From positions 1 to 64,000 of the forward strand of contig WOGZ01000040.1 in the NCBI GenBank assembly GCA_009733775.1: a stretch of DNA of 64,000 nt, given 5' to 3'. Shown piece after piece: positions 24,019-36,458 of the stretch. This stretch comes from Alectoria sarmentosa (lineage: Eukaryota > Ascomycota > Lecanoromycetes > Lecanorales > Parmeliaceae). The position numbers were made by a program, and so were the translations under genes. Each line of letters begins with the position of its first letter. Position 1 is the stretch's first letter. The notes under the pieces were generated by a model. It was not told where the DNA came from. It made no database searches and worked only from the letters and a program-made list of their open reading frames with translations.

Positions 24019-24604
24019 GTGAAAACAGTTATAGGTAAGAACGATGCGCCGAATATGAGTTCTTCGCAATTCGTATCGCTGGCGTCTTCTTTCATCAATG
24101 TCCACTGTCCTAATGTATCCCTCAGCGTCGGCTTTTTCGACCGTCTTGCCCTCGGATTCAAAGAAGGTAAGGGCTCACAAGTGTGCCTGTCCCTGACTCT
24201 TCTTTCGTTTTTGGATATGCCACCGCCTCTCCTATCTGTCGACTGCGGATCTCTCCTCCTCCATCAACCTCGCAAGCTCTTCTCTGGCCTCTGACAGCGC
24301 AACCGCCGGGTCTTCACGTATGGGCTTTTTTTGTGCTAAATGGCGCTTCCTGCGACAGATGCTAAATGTCCCAAACAATGAAGACAACGAAGAGGACCAG
24401 TGTTATACAGCCGCGGACGATTTGGAAAAATGGGCGCATCCTTCTAATCGCGCGGACTACTTTGAAAAGACGGGGCCACTTTCTCGCGGCGCGGACGAGT
24501 CGGATACCGAGACGTGGCTTTGTCACCGAGACGACGATAACCTTTATGCACTTAGGAGCCAGCATGATCGCTATGGTTACAATGAGGGTTTTTCAAAAGG
24601 ATAA
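24019..24604 (+). other. possible remnant gene, function unknown
   Basis: Two plus-strand frames (24019-24294 and 24320-24604) have protein-like composition. One includes GFFDRLALGFKEG just before a GTAAGG donor-like site at about 24167. The other is an acidic stretch (NNEDNEEDQCYTAADDLEKW) with a stop at 24602. They could be exons of the same gene as 23790-24008, but no single splice model joined all three. No domain recognised. Confidence 0.3.
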
Positions 24605-27600
24605 TGCGGAATTGAGCATGACGAGACTGTCGTCGTGGCTCCTCCGTACGGCAAGATGGCTTGCGCTTGGATGTTTCGGCGTCCAAAGCAGCCTCTGGCT
24701 GTGTCCTTGATGGGATACCATGTCTATTTGTATGCCTTATCGTCGGTCTGTGGCTTGAGAATACACGTCGGCATCGCAGAAGTGGCAAAGAGGTTGATGT
24801 CTTCGAGCGCCGAAGAAAAGGAACATGGAAGCGTTGAGCGAAGGGGCGACGGCGAAGGAGGTGCGTGCCGGAACTACGAGAAGAGATGCTAGATAAGGGA
24901 CAGGTCTTGAGCACGCTAGCGTTGAACATGGTTACTTCGCGAATGCAGAGCACGATGATAGAATTCATTGGGAGGAGTGAAGACTTTTAGAAGGCGGACT
25001 GAGATTTGGGACACGCTGGCGCTGAGGGCTGTCTTTGTTTTTTGTTTTTGTTTTCAATTGACGATTGTGGGAAGCTCTGGTTGGCGAATCCCTGCATTTG
25101 AATTACCCATGCCATGCCACAGCTCACAGAATACGTACTTCGGTGACCCCGTGGATCAGAGTCAAGGGGCAGCAGCCCCTGCCTGCATGGGCTTGTCGTC
25201 AAAGCAATCATCGGTCCCAGCTTCTGCGACAGCCTTGAGACCGATCGTTGCTGCATTCCTGTAATCTCTTAATCGTCTTTTCATCTATCCTTCCCTGCTG
25301 CCGATCTATAGATTCAATAAAGTATTCCTGGAGCACCGGATCGCTCGCGGGCCGCAAGACTAGAGTCTAAGCAGGAGTGGGTATGGATTCTTCTTGCGAT
25401 ATCGAGAGAAGGAGACAATGATGCATCTCATGCGAATATGGGTAGGCTTTTCTCATCGTTCCCCTCCCTCGGTCTCGGAACGGTGATTCAATGGTTAAAC
25501 AGTTGAGCTGGGAAAGAGTCGTTTGACCTTTCTGATGATGGGGTCTATTTTACTGTCCCGGGGCAGAGATGGTCCGTATGAGATCTCACATGCTTATACA
25601 GCTAGCCTATTGTCCGTATCAAACTCTGACTCCCTGCGGTGGTCAATCCGTGCACGAATCGATCTGACGGTTTCGCCAAATTACGAGCGGCTGCGGCGGG
25701 ATCGGATGGAGCGCTGTCCTATTGATTTGGCTCATTGCATATGTCAAATTTTAGTATCGTCACAATCAGCACCATCGCATTCAGATCTTCACCGTCGGTG
25801 ATCCGCTTGAGGGTGTTTAAATCATATTGCTAGAACCCTTGATTTCTTTTCGCTTTTGCGTGTGCTATTAGTAATCCGCGATCGGTCTCGCTCTCTTCAC
25901 TGCTGGAAAGCGATGTTCATTTTCGAGCCCTGAGCAGCCTGTGTTGTAGGACTTTTTTTTAATATGAAAATTGATTTTAAAGGATATGCCGTGTCAGAGC
26001 TGGGGGTGTGCTTGCTTAGAGTAGAGCAGATTCGGTTTATTTGTATGAGGTTGATGTCTAAGCGCTCTGGAGCTGATGGCTTGGGTATGCGAAGCAATTT
26101 CCTAGCTAGCAACAACCTAAGATCTGCTCCGTAGCTCCATCTTGAACTCAATACATACTTAAGTAGCGGAAGCGGTGGTCTGATATTGGATCTCCACACC
26201 CCACCCTTCCTTGGTTCAGCCGACCAACAAATTTCATCTTCATTTATCCGCGCTCATCTCACTCCACTCATTACCAGCTTCACAAGCATGTTCACGGCCG
26301 AGGTCAGTCCTTGGGTCTGCACGGACGCTAATTGCGTAGGCGACGGCTGGTATAATATCTAAAACCTGCAGCCCCGGCAATGCCGTGTCGTTGTCTTCGC
26401 CAAGCAATCTCACTATCCACTGCCAACTCCGTGAGCATCCAGAACGACTTGATTGATTGACGTGCCAAAAATTTCCACCTCGTTCGTTGTTGGCTCCTGG
26501 TCAGGGCGACGTCGACCTGCTTTTAGAAATTTGTGGAGAGGACATGCATGAAGAGAGAGCATACGACGAGGGATGGATGGATAGATGGATGGATGGAGAA
26601 AGTCGATTGCCAAGGAGCCGAAATAGAATCCCACTCGGTACATCATCGTAGCCCGCCCGATCGATCGGTCTTCTTTGCTAGCTACCTGTTAGCTTGTGTC
26701 AGACTCAATCGACACGCGGCTAAAAAAAAAGAAAATTATGGTTCGCATCGAGATGGATGTAAACACACGCCCACTTTATCAACGAGTGTAGGAATCGTTA
26801 TTATCAATCACCAAGATCGGCCTCTCTGGAGAAAAACTTACACGTGCAGTTAGTTACTTTTTGGAGTGCGTATTGGTAACACGTGTGACACGCAGCCTCT
26901 GGAAACCCGACCATTATCGCAGATATTTATGGGAATTGACTCGCGCGTACATACCACCACATTCTTTCTTTTCACGTGATGAATCAAACATAACAACTAC
27001 AGCTATCCTTTCATTTATTGAGAGTCCTCCATGGCAGAGGAGATTACGATCGCTGCGCCCGAGCTCGCCATAGAGTAGAGTAGAGTAGGCGCCGCAGCTA
27101 CGAGTGGTCTGTCGGTTCGTAGAGACTGGGTGAGTTCCTGCTATAGTTTGCCTATAGAAATGTCCGTAAGCAGTACGGAGTCTGTGGCTTGGCTTCCTCG
27201 TCATCTTCGACGCCGTGGAGCCGGATTCGAGCTATGGCGTCCATCACGACTTTGACCCCCCCCCCTCTACAAGCACAAACACCACGGCAGTTTTGTCTGC
27301 ATTTCGGATTCAGATCATGCGGAGATCGGTCGATGGGTAGATGTTTTTTTCGTGGGGCTAGATTTTTTTTCTTTTTCTTCACTCTGTTTTGTCTGTCAGC
27401 AGGCTCGATCTGGGCGGTCGCGATAATGGGCCGAGAGCCGGTGGATGGAATGGCAGCTATTGGGATCTGAGGAGATTGTTGTCGAGCGTGTGTGTGATGG
27501 GGGTCCGATTGGGGGCGAAAAGGCTTGGAGGTCTGCGATGGGATGTCTCATTGGCTGGCAAAGTGCGGGTGAAATGTCTTGGCTAAACGCTATAGTTTCA

Positions 27601-27931
27601 CAATGCAATAGATTTTTGATGACAAGCTTTATAGTGGAACGTTCAGCTGGAAAGTTGAATATCTAGTTGAGAAGAATGATTGCGAAAATCTGAGTTTCTT
27701 CGTGGGTGTCCTCGTTAGTGAGTTACGATAGGTTGTAAGCAGGGAAGTTTTGACGTTCAGTCGCAACTCCTGAATTTTACACGCTGCCAGCCGATGGGAT
27801 GGCATGATGGGTAGACAGTCATGATTGTGACAATGGGAATGAGATGAGATTAGGTTCGGGAAGGAGACGGGGATCTTCTCCATTTGACGGGGCTATGTTG
27901 GAAAAACCGAGACTGAGGCTAAGAGGACGAT
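24605..27931. other. gene-poor stretch
   Basis: Moderate GC with many short overlapping frames on both strands, none with motifs or credible splicing. It contains a GATG-type microsatellite (about 26571-26607) and a poly-C run of about nine near 27260. I see no supportable gene. Confidence 0.55.
26571..26607 (+). repeat. GATG microsatellite
   Basis: Imperfect GGATGGATAGATGGATGGAT repeats in an intergenic region. Confidence 0.8.
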
Positions 27932-28907
27932 TCATCGTATTCCGAGACGTTTAACAAGTCGCAGTAAAGAGTGTGGCCAAATCGACAAAAGGGTCAACAA
28001 GACGGCCAACCCCAGATAAAGAAACCAGGCACGGGCCCCCTTGCGTTTTATACGCGTGACAGTTCTGGACACCGTCTTCGCGTCGTTCCTACAACCCGCC
28101 AGTTTCAGCAACGTTCCAACGAGGATGGGTGGATGACTGACATGTTTGGGAAAGGTTGTTCCGGTACCGGCACGTCCAAGAACTCGCACAGCGGGTTCCA
28201 CCCCATCTTCACGTTAAAAACCAACAACTTCTCGCGCGGAACGTTGGCCATCACATCTTCGTTATGCACTCTATGGATGCTTGGTCCGAGCGTATCCGTT
28301 CCGGCAAGCCGCATCCATCTTTCAGTTATCGCAAGCAAGAGGATGTTTTGAGCCCGTAGAGATGGGACAGGATATATCAGCCATCGATGGCGTCTCGTTG
28401 TCAGAGAGCCGAAGACACTGGAGAAGGATTTCCACCAGGCTTCGTCGTTGTCGCGGACGGAGAGGATGACTTTAGCCTTGGGGTAGAGTGCCATAAGATC
28501 TTGATAGATGTCACAGCCAGGGGAGTCCGTTGTGGCACGATAACCACGCACGGCGAGCCGTACACGGTCGCTACGGGATCTGGGTTCTTCGGGAGACAGT
28601 TGCGACTTGGAGCTGATAAGGTCGGCAAAAAGTAGACTCGCCTGAGGGTGGGCAAAGAGCTCCTGTTTCGATGCTGTATTAGCGCTCGTTATTCTTTTGC
28701 ATTGACGTCTTGATTGGAACCTGCCGACATATGATGGCATGGACCAAAGCCTAGAATCTCCAATGCGGCCTTCAGAGAAGTCGTCCCAGATCTCGGTAGG
28801 CCGGCGCCAATGACTTGGAGTTCATCTTGGGCCGAGTCTTTGATTTGTGCTCTTTTGTGTTCAGGCAAGTCAGAATTGAAAGCTTTGCTGATTCTACGCT
28901 GTGCCAT
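27932..28907 (-). CDS. sulfotransferase-like P-loop protein with C-terminal membrane helix
   Basis: Minus-strand exons are 28721-28907, 28674... ending at the intron edge below: coding segments 28907-28721, 28673-28142 and 28088-27932 (291 residues). Near the N-terminus is VIGAGLPRSGTTSLKAALE, the PAPS-binding P-loop of the sulfotransferase fold, followed by LGFGPCHHMS. Further on come AKVILSVRDNDEAWWKSF, GPSIHRVHNEDV, EKLLVFNVKMGWNPLCEFL and VPVPEQPFPNMND. That last block only forms if the GTCAGT...TTGTAG intron (28141-28089) is removed. The C-terminus is basic, then a membrane helix (AWFLYLGLAVLLTLLSIWPH). This matches the fungal Sulfotransfer_4 family, often loosely annotated as NAD-dependent epimerase. 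Its substrate is unknown. It looks intact, and the neighbours give no pathway hint. Confidence 0.88.
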
Positions 28908-30074
28908 GTTGGACGTCGTGTGGTCGCTGGGTGGAAGAGTGAAGATTTGGCGAACCCTTGGATTTAAGTAGGGACAGTCCTCCTCGGAGGCACGATAAGT
29001 AAAATACTTCAGGCCTAGCCGCCTACAGTTGCAGGGTGTTTTCACATCGGATTGGCCCCCTTCTGCTCCCGAGTAGTGGCTTGACAGATTTCCAGCTCGC
29101 TCATTGATCACATCTCTTTATTAAGCGGCTCAGTTTGGCTTAGAGGCTCACGGAATTTAGCATCTACTCACATTTGATGCAGCCCGCCATCATTCTTGAT
29201 AAGGGCATTAATGCATCAGCTCGCATTTCCGAAAATGCCGGCCCCGCTTAAAATGCACCCTCTAAATGTCCACCAACGATTCACACGGAAATCTCCAAAA
29301 GAACTCGAGGTCTTTTAATTGAGACTGAAATATCTGTTGCCCAAGTTTGGACTTGTTTGCTTCTGCGCATGTCGACACGTACAGTCCTGAACGCCAAGAC
29401 TTCTGCGCCAAAATCTCGGATACTGTTTCTCCCTGCTTGGACAACACGCTTCGAGCTGCTTTGGAATTGCATCTGGTTTAAGGTCAATTTGAGGTCGATT
29501 GCATCAATCAGGCCCAATCACACTGAAGTCCCTAGGATTCAATTCATGCGCTCCCAGGAAATATCTCCAGGGCACCTTGCTAGGGCTGCCTTCCGAGAGT
29601 GGTGTTAGGGCTGTTACTCGCCCTATTCAGGACTTTGCGTGCCGACCTCCGTATGTAAAGGAGGCTTGAGTATCCGAATCCTTCCAGCTGCGAGAGTGAG
29701 CATCGCAGTCTTTGGTCGTTCATATGAAAGAAAGTACCTTATTATGTTGTACAACAGGCTAACTCTACCCGTGTTAGCGCCGAGACTTCCCCAAGCAACC
29801 GAGCGCGGAAATAGCCAATCTCCAAATTCCAAACTCCAAACTCCGCTCTGCCTTGCATTAACTCCGTTTTGAAAGATCAGCGAAACTCGCTGACATTATT
29901 GTTGTCCTCTGAAGCAATCATGGCCGTCATCCCTTGGAGACTCGAGGCCTTTATAGCTTCCCCTGCTGCAGTATTTGCTGCTCTTTCACATTCGCTAACG
30001 GTGCATCTTGTACATCGCTCAGCGCAAGGGACGTCGCAATTCATCTCCACACTCTGAAGGAGGACCAAGTCACA
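28908..30074. other. divergent intergenic region
   Basis: Lies between two divergently transcribed genes, the sulfotransferase (minus) and the MFS transporter (plus), so it should contain both promoters. No additional gene recognised. Confidence 0.6.
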
Positions 30075-31863
30075 ATGACTCAAGCACCGCCAGAGCAGGC
30101 GCCTGCATCAGAGCACGCACCAGAGACCGAGCCAAACGTTGAACCTGTCAGCGAGCAGCCTGTTGCCTCAGATGTGGCATACTCCGTCTTCACCGTCCCC
30201 CAGAAAAAAGCCATAGTCCTCTCCGCGTCGCTGGGAGCTGTCTTTTCTCCCATGTCCACCACCATATATCTCCCAGCATTGAATGAGATAGCTGGCGACC
30301 TCCACGTTAGTAGCTCCAAGATCAACCTCACCGTGACCACATTCTTGGTACATAGTCCTACATTCAAACTACGCGTGATGAATGCTGACGGCTATTTAGA
30401 TTCTTCAGGGTCTGGCCCCAATGATGATCGCTGGTTTCTCCGACGGTGCTGGGAGAAGGCCAGCGTACATCTACTGCTTCATCGTGTATATCGCGGCAAG
30501 TATTGGGCTCGCTTTGCAGAGAAATTATGCCGCGCTATTGGTGCTGCGGTGTCTCCAAAGTGCTGGTAGCAGTGGGACCGTTGCTCTTTGCAACGGAGTC
30601 GTTGCCGATATTGTTACGAGCGCAGAGAGGGGAATTTACATTGGCTACACCTCGGTCACCTCCATCCTTGGGCCTATCGTCGGGCCCATCATAGGTGGTA
30701 TCATCGCCCAATATCTTGGTTGGTGGTGGATCTTCTGGTTCTTGACCATCTTCTCGGCTACATACTTTGTATTCTTCTTCTTATTTCTACCGGAGACATG
30801 TAGAAAGGTGGTTGGGGACGGCTCAATTCCGCCTCCGAAGTTAAACCAGTCCCTGACAGGCATCATACGAGAAAGACGCCGGATCAAAGCTGGGATTACC
30901 GTGGACGCCACCCAAGAGGAAGCTGTTCGTAAGAATTATCGACTGAGATTTCCCAATCCACTGTCGACGCTGGTCATTGCTGGGGACAAAGAATCCGGAC
31001 TCATCCTTTTCTGCAGCGGCTTGCTAGTTGCCATACTCTATGCAACCACAACGGGTATACCGTACTTGTTTGGAAAGATCTACGGCTTCGATGAGCTGCA
31101 GCTGGGTCTGGTCTACATTCCCTTCGGTGCCGGTAGTCTGATTTCGGCACTCTCCACAGGAAAGGCTATTGACTGGAACTATCGAAGACACGCCAAGAGG
31201 AATGGATTTCCACTGACCAAGAACCGCCACCAAGATCTAACTGACTTCCCAATTGAGAAAGCGCGTCTTGAGGTTGCTCTGCCATTGCTATACATTGGCA
31301 ATATAGGCTCGATTGCTTACGGTTGGACTCTGGACTATAGAACAAACCTGGCTGGTCCCCTCATTCTGATATTCGTGTTCGGCTACGGCTCCATGGCTGC
31401 CTTTCAAGTCATGCAGATCTTGATGGTTGATATTAATCCCGGAAACGCGGCGTCAGCGACCGCAGCCAACAACCTGTTCCGTTGTCTGCTTGGAGCAGGA
31501 TCGACTGCGGTTGTGGTACCAATGATAGACAAAATGGGTGTTGGATGGACTTATACCTTCGCTTCTCTCGTTTGGATTGCCTTGAGTCCCAGCTTGTGGC
31601 TATTGATGAAGTACGGCCCTGGATGGCGGAAGGAAAAGAAGGAAAAAGAAGATCGAAAGGACAAGGCCAAAGCTGAGAAGGCAGGAACAGAGGGAGCGAA
31701 TTCGGACGTGAGTGCAATGCAAGAACCTCGTGTGGTGCAGGAGCAAGTGCAACAAGAGAAGGTGACAGCGGCAAAGGCTCCAGAGGCCGAGGAGCATGCC
31801 ACAATTGATGCGGTAGCAGTGAGCGATATTGCCTCTACAGCAAATGATAGCAAGATCCATTAA
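30075..31863 (+). CDS. MFS transporter, 12-TM drug:H+ antiporter (DHA1) type
   Basis: Exons are 30075-30347 and 30400-31863 (578 residues), with a GTACAT donor, TGCTGACGG branch site and TTTAG acceptor. After a proline/glutamate-rich cytoplasmic N-terminus come FSPMSTTIYLPALNEIAGDL (TM1) and INLTVTTFLILQGLAPMM (TM2). Motif A is FSDGAGRRPAYI, a GRRP variant. Later come LRCLQSAGSSGTVALCNGVV (TM4) and GWWWIFWFLTIFS with FLPETCRK (TM6 end). The large central loop and the second six-helix bundle are complete. The C-terminal tail of about 80 residues is highly charged (KEKKEKEDRKDKAKAEK). The layout matches quinidine/dityrosine-type DHA1 pumps that export small organic compounds across the plasma membrane. 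The substrate cannot be predicted. Confidence 0.9.
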
Positions 31864-32610
31864 ACCAGAACGAAGCTAGACGATTGCTTCAGGAGTAAGA
31901 AATATATACCCTCGCGCGTGACGAATATCCGGCAAAGAGCCACCAAATGAACCGTGATTGAATTAGCACCATTCCATCACCACTGAAGACAAAGTCATGA
32001 CTTCTGCACTGTATAACTTGATAAGCTTTGTGACTATGTAACCCAAGTATTAACCCAAGTATTTGTCCGTTAAGACTGTCAATGCGAAATTGCGAGGCTT
32101 TCAAAATCTCTCTTGCTACTCTACTGAATTGTCACCCGCTAGTCAGCTAGCAGGCAAGTGTCAGGAAAAGCTGACTGTATGAGGCTCTCAACGTTCTTGT
32201 TCACATGTCCATTGAGGACATCAGTCCGAAATGAATTGTCGTTTGCGATCTACTGTGCCTCGAGAAGGAAGTGGAACAGCTCAGAATCTTTCTCGTTGAT
32301 GGTGTTTCGGTTGAAGCTTCAAAGACTTTTTCGCTTCGCTAGGCGTCAAGTAGAGCTAAACGTTTGCCCTACTGCTAAACCCAAGAGAGCTCGCGCACTG
32401 ACGCTAATGTACGATGCTAGTCTGGCATCATTATTGCCGATATCTCCATCGCAGAAATCCACAATGGCCATTCAATGCTTTTCTCCGAGCCGACGTGCAT
32501 CAAAGCACCATAGAGTCCTTACCTACAAGTACCAGAGCATGATGTAGCTTGATTGAAAGTATATATATTCTGACCTTCAGGACACACGATCTCAAGATAA
32601 CGTATGCACA
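31864..32610. other. intergenic
   Basis: A 129-codon plus-strand frame (32158-32547, GTG start) has no motif and is probably fortuitous. The end of the stretch serves as the leader of the dienelactone hydrolase gene. Confidence 0.5.
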
Positions 32611-33537
32611 ATGGCCGAAGTCGATAAAGCATGCTGCTCCCTCCCAGCAGTGACAATGCATGACTACAAGCCCAACGGCACCTACAAAAAGCTCGCTGGA
32701 CTCGATGTTTGTAAATAAACCAAGTCTTCCCACCTTTCTCGAAAACCCTACTGACAGTAGTCTCATTCCCTAGACACAACAGGCCCACTCCACTCCACCC
32801 GTGCCCTCATAGCTGTCTACGACGTCTTCGGCTTCGCACCACAAACCCTACAAGGCGCCGACCTACTCTCACACTCCCTCGATGCTCTCGTTCTAGTGCC
32901 CGATTTCTTCAAAGGAAACCCGTTGCCATTGAGTCTTTACCCGCCAGACACGGTCGAGAAAAAGAAGACTGCAGGCGAATTCATGCAGGGGACTGCGAAT
33001 ATTGATGCTAATGTAGGGAAGTTGGGAGAAGTGGTTAAAGAGGCGAAAGAGAAATATGAGGCCGTCAAAGGGTGGGGATGTTATGGATTGTGCTGGGGTG
33101 GGAAGATGGCTGTTTTGAGATCTGGGGCAGGGACGGACTTTAAGGCTGCAGGGACTGCGCATCCTGGGTAAGTCTCACATTTGAGAGAGAGATGACCTGT
33201 CTCTGATTGCGAAACACAGGCGTCTAGCGAAAGAAGACGCTGAGAATCTTACTATTCCCTTCATCTGCCTTTTCTCCAAAGAAGACGGAACTCCAGAGTT
33301 GATGAAAGAGTACTGGGAGGCACTGGAGAAGAGAAAGGAGAATGTAGTCGAGAAGTATGGGTCAATGCACCATGGATGGATGGGGGCAAGAGCAAACCTC
33401 GAGGACAAAGAGAATTTGAAGGAGTTTGAGAGAGGGTAAACATCCGCAGCTCAGGTTTTCCTTGTGGGTCGCGAATCACTGACATTTGATGACGCAGATA
33501 TACCCAGCTGGCCAATTTCTTTGCTAAGCATCTGTGA
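32611..33537 (+). CDS. dienelactone hydrolase family protein
   Basis: Four exons (32611-32710, 32774-33167, 33220-33435 and 33498-33537) give 249 residues, the usual family length. All introns have GTAAGT/GTAAAT/GTAAAC donors and keep frame. Landmarks are RALIAVYDVFGFAPQTLQGA early, then GCYGLCWGGK, which carries the catalytic cysteine in the G-x-C-x-G nucleophile elbow. LFSKEDGTPEL supplies the acid residue and SMHHGWMGAR the catalytic histidine. The triad therefore appears complete. Relatives hydrolyse dienelactones and related esters or lactones. Yeast AIM2 is a distant homologue of unclear substrate. Likely cytosolic, with no signal peptide. Confidence 0.92.
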
Positions 33538-34998
33538 GAACGTTACAAGGATCGGGGACAGCGTACTCTCGGCTTCATTTATCAGTGATCTGGATCGATG
33601 CTTGATGAGTACTATGACAAACTTGATACCGGCCGGACTTCAGACGATTTCACCCATGCTACGGCTGGCTCATTCACTTGTAAAGCGGATCATTCATTGG
33701 GCCGTACCTCTTCACTGCTTGATCCTACTTTGATGAAGACCCATAAAGCTAACATCACGGAGCAATTAGGTACTTTCGAATGGCATCGGATTTGAATGCA
33801 ATCAAACACCCATGGATCGTACATTTGATCCTCTTTATATCTCTTGTTACTTCCTATCACTTCCAACGATCTATAAATAAACAGCATAATCGCGTTCTGC
33901 ATCTTTCATATCATCTGCAGTATGTTCAGTCGATATTGTTTTCTCATTACTGTGCGCTCCAACTCGAAACCCTCCCAGAGCCAAGGCCACTTTGAGAAAT
34001 GGTTACCACATTCGCTACTGCTATCGTGCTCGAACTTCTATGCTCGGGGATACATTAAGCACACCGCACAGAGAGGTGGCGTAACACCGAATCAGTCATT
34101 TCTTCCGTGGATTTCGCCCAAGGCTGCAACCGAGATAGAATACCTTCCTCCAACCGCTTAGCACGTTACGCCTCGGTATTGTAATAGCCTGGTAGGACTG
34201 CGCAAGCCTCGTAGACTTGCCAACCGAGATCATCCTGAAGTGATCATCAAGCTTTCTACATAGGAAAGTCAGAAGACAGCAGAACTTCGATCCCTCGACG
34301 GTAAACTCCTCACAGTCTTTTGTTTGCTACTATACTATACCTCGTGGTCGCTGGTCGAGTGCCTGAACTTGCGTTTCATAGCAGGCCGTTGCTATTGCGT
34401 AACGGTTATTACCGCTTGCAAGGACAAGTAGGAGACTCACCAGCTCCGCGTTACCTCGGCTCTCCTCACTTGTCATAGTCTCTGTCGATCTATTGTCCTC
34501 TGTGACCGTTCTATCAACTTTAATGCAGATGTTAGGTTGTTCACATCGTGCGTCTAAGCTCACTCCCTTGTCATAGTGGTGAGGTCAAAATCACAAACGA
34601 TAGCGTACGACGCAGACCTGACTCGGACGGGATGAAATTGACTGATGTCAGTATCTGCCGGCATTCGTTCCAACTCCCTCTTCAGTGTCTCCTCTTCGTC
34701 CGAGTTCTCCAATCATCATCTTGGCTTCTGCTTCTCCTGGACGTCCCATCCCAGTAAGTTCTTCACAGGTCTAGCATTTCGTGTGCATTCCTCATACGTG
34801 TATAGATCACTCCAAGCAAGACTACTACGCTGCCAGAACTCAAGAATTCATGACGGCAGTATCAGCAGAGAGCGACACTATTTTGGTATTAAGCGACTAT
34901 GAAGGCGTCAACGCGATATGCGAAAAGCGCTATATCCGACCTTTGCCAAGAACGATTTTCTCCACTCTTTCTTCTCTGACACTGCACCCAAAGTCAAA
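33538..34998. other. intergenic, includes a candidate upstream spliced frame
   Basis: Mostly featureless. From 34645 a frame of 119 codons can be read across a canonical GTAAGT...GTATAG intron (34754-34805) and runs to 35056. It would overlap the start of the secreted protein gene at 34999 in a different frame. It could be an upstream ORF in a long leader or an alternative gene. Confidence 0.35.
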
Positions 34999-35610
34999 AT
35001 GTCTCTCCAATCGACTATTTTCATGCTTCTGTTCTCGCTCTACAGATCTGCATTAACAGCCGTACCTCTCTCCTTGTCGCCTCTGACAACTTCCAACATC
35101 ACCGTCCCGTTCAGTGACATCCCACCGACTCCTTCTCTGAGGTAAGCCATAAAAAGTTCGACTTTTCTCCGAAAATTCCTTGCTCACAATTCCAACCTCA
35201 CCAGCGCCCGTCCCCATGATCCTCTCGAACTCACCCTCGACTGGTTAGGTCCAGGCTTCGTTGGTGTCGTGACCGTCACCTTCTCCCACTACGGTGCCGA
35301 CATCCATCCGCCACTGGCTCTGTATTGCACGAGTCTCGCGATCAGGGACGCCCGCATTAACCACCGAAGCGAATTGAATCAAGCAATTGGCAAGAGCGAG
35401 CTGCTCTACACCAAGCCCCCGCTCGTTGTCCTTGGTGTGCTTCCTCGCGCTGCGATGACTTGGAATATGCTCTTTCATTCAATGCTGTTGGTGGACCAGT
35501 TTGCGAGAGATGATGAGTCGATGGCTTTTCATTTTGAGGTTGAGATCTCGGGCATGCAGGGCTTGATGGCGACGGGGAATTTGTCTATTGTACCGGAATT
35601 CGGATCCTAA
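34999..35610 (+). CDS. small secreted protein, unknown family
   Basis: Exons are 34999-35141 and 35205-35610 (182 residues), joined across a GTAAGC donor and CACCAG acceptor with frame kept. The N-terminus is a signal peptide (MSLQSTIFMLLFSLYRSALT), with cleavage expected near ALTAVPLS. The mature protein contains LELTLDWLGPGFVGVVTVTF, KPPLVVLGVLPRAAMTW and a C-terminal EVEISGMQG. Few cysteines are present, so it is not a typical disulfide-rich effector. An upstream spliced frame overlaps its start. No homologous family is recalled. Intactness and the splice site make a real gene likely. Confidence 0.7.
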
Positions 35611-36458
35611 TTGTGATTGAATTTCGTCTTTTGAGAGAACGGAAGACTGTTTTTTTTCGAGGGATTCTTACTTAATTTGGTTTATTCGGGTGCAATGGAT
35701 GAGACACGCTTGTCAGAGAAAATCCCATAATTCTTTCATCGTTGATTGCTGGACAGAGAAGTTTGTCGCTTATGGCGCATGGCCACCGATCGATCAATCG
35801 AAAACGTTGCAAACCATCACTTCTGGCCCGCCTCGTGGACTACTAGTAATGAGACTCCGAGTGTACTGACATTTTCTTTCCCCAAAAGGCCGAGACTGCT
35901 TAGTTTCGTAAGTCCTCTCATTCGAAGATTGAGATGGCGGCTGACTATCTTCCAGAGATTAGATACCGCATCAGTCACCTATTGTAGGTGTTGTGATACT
36001 GCTGATGACGTAGGTACGACGCTGCCCCGTCTCGATTAGTAGTGAAGTTTGAAGCATAACCAAGCGTCACACTTGGCCCTTTGCGGTTGGCCTGTCATCG
36101 AACCTGGCGATTTGCCAAGTCATCTCTGCATCAATTCTTCAACGCGAGCGAAATTCACGCTGACCAAAGGCTTTACAACAAATAGTCACATCATCACGGA
36201 TCGAGAAAGTAATGGGACCGGCCGTTAACATCTGCAATATCAATGACGTTTTCTCTGCAAAAATTCTTCCATCTTGAATGGAGATCAAGGAGCCAGGCGA
36301 GCAGGTGGCCATTATCCACAGACGACTGGCGAAAAGACTGAAGCTATGGAAGAAGACTCGTGCTAACAGACAAGGTAAACATGACATCACGCTGAGCATC
36401 GGTAAGGGGCAGAGGGCTGTAGTTGCATTCAATGATGAAGGCAGCGTCACGAGATTGA
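35611..36458. other. intergenic
   Basis: Only short frames, no motif. The last 200 bases may belong to the decayed gene that follows (protein-like pieces such as EPGEQVAIIHRRLAKRLKLW in another frame). Confidence 0.45.
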
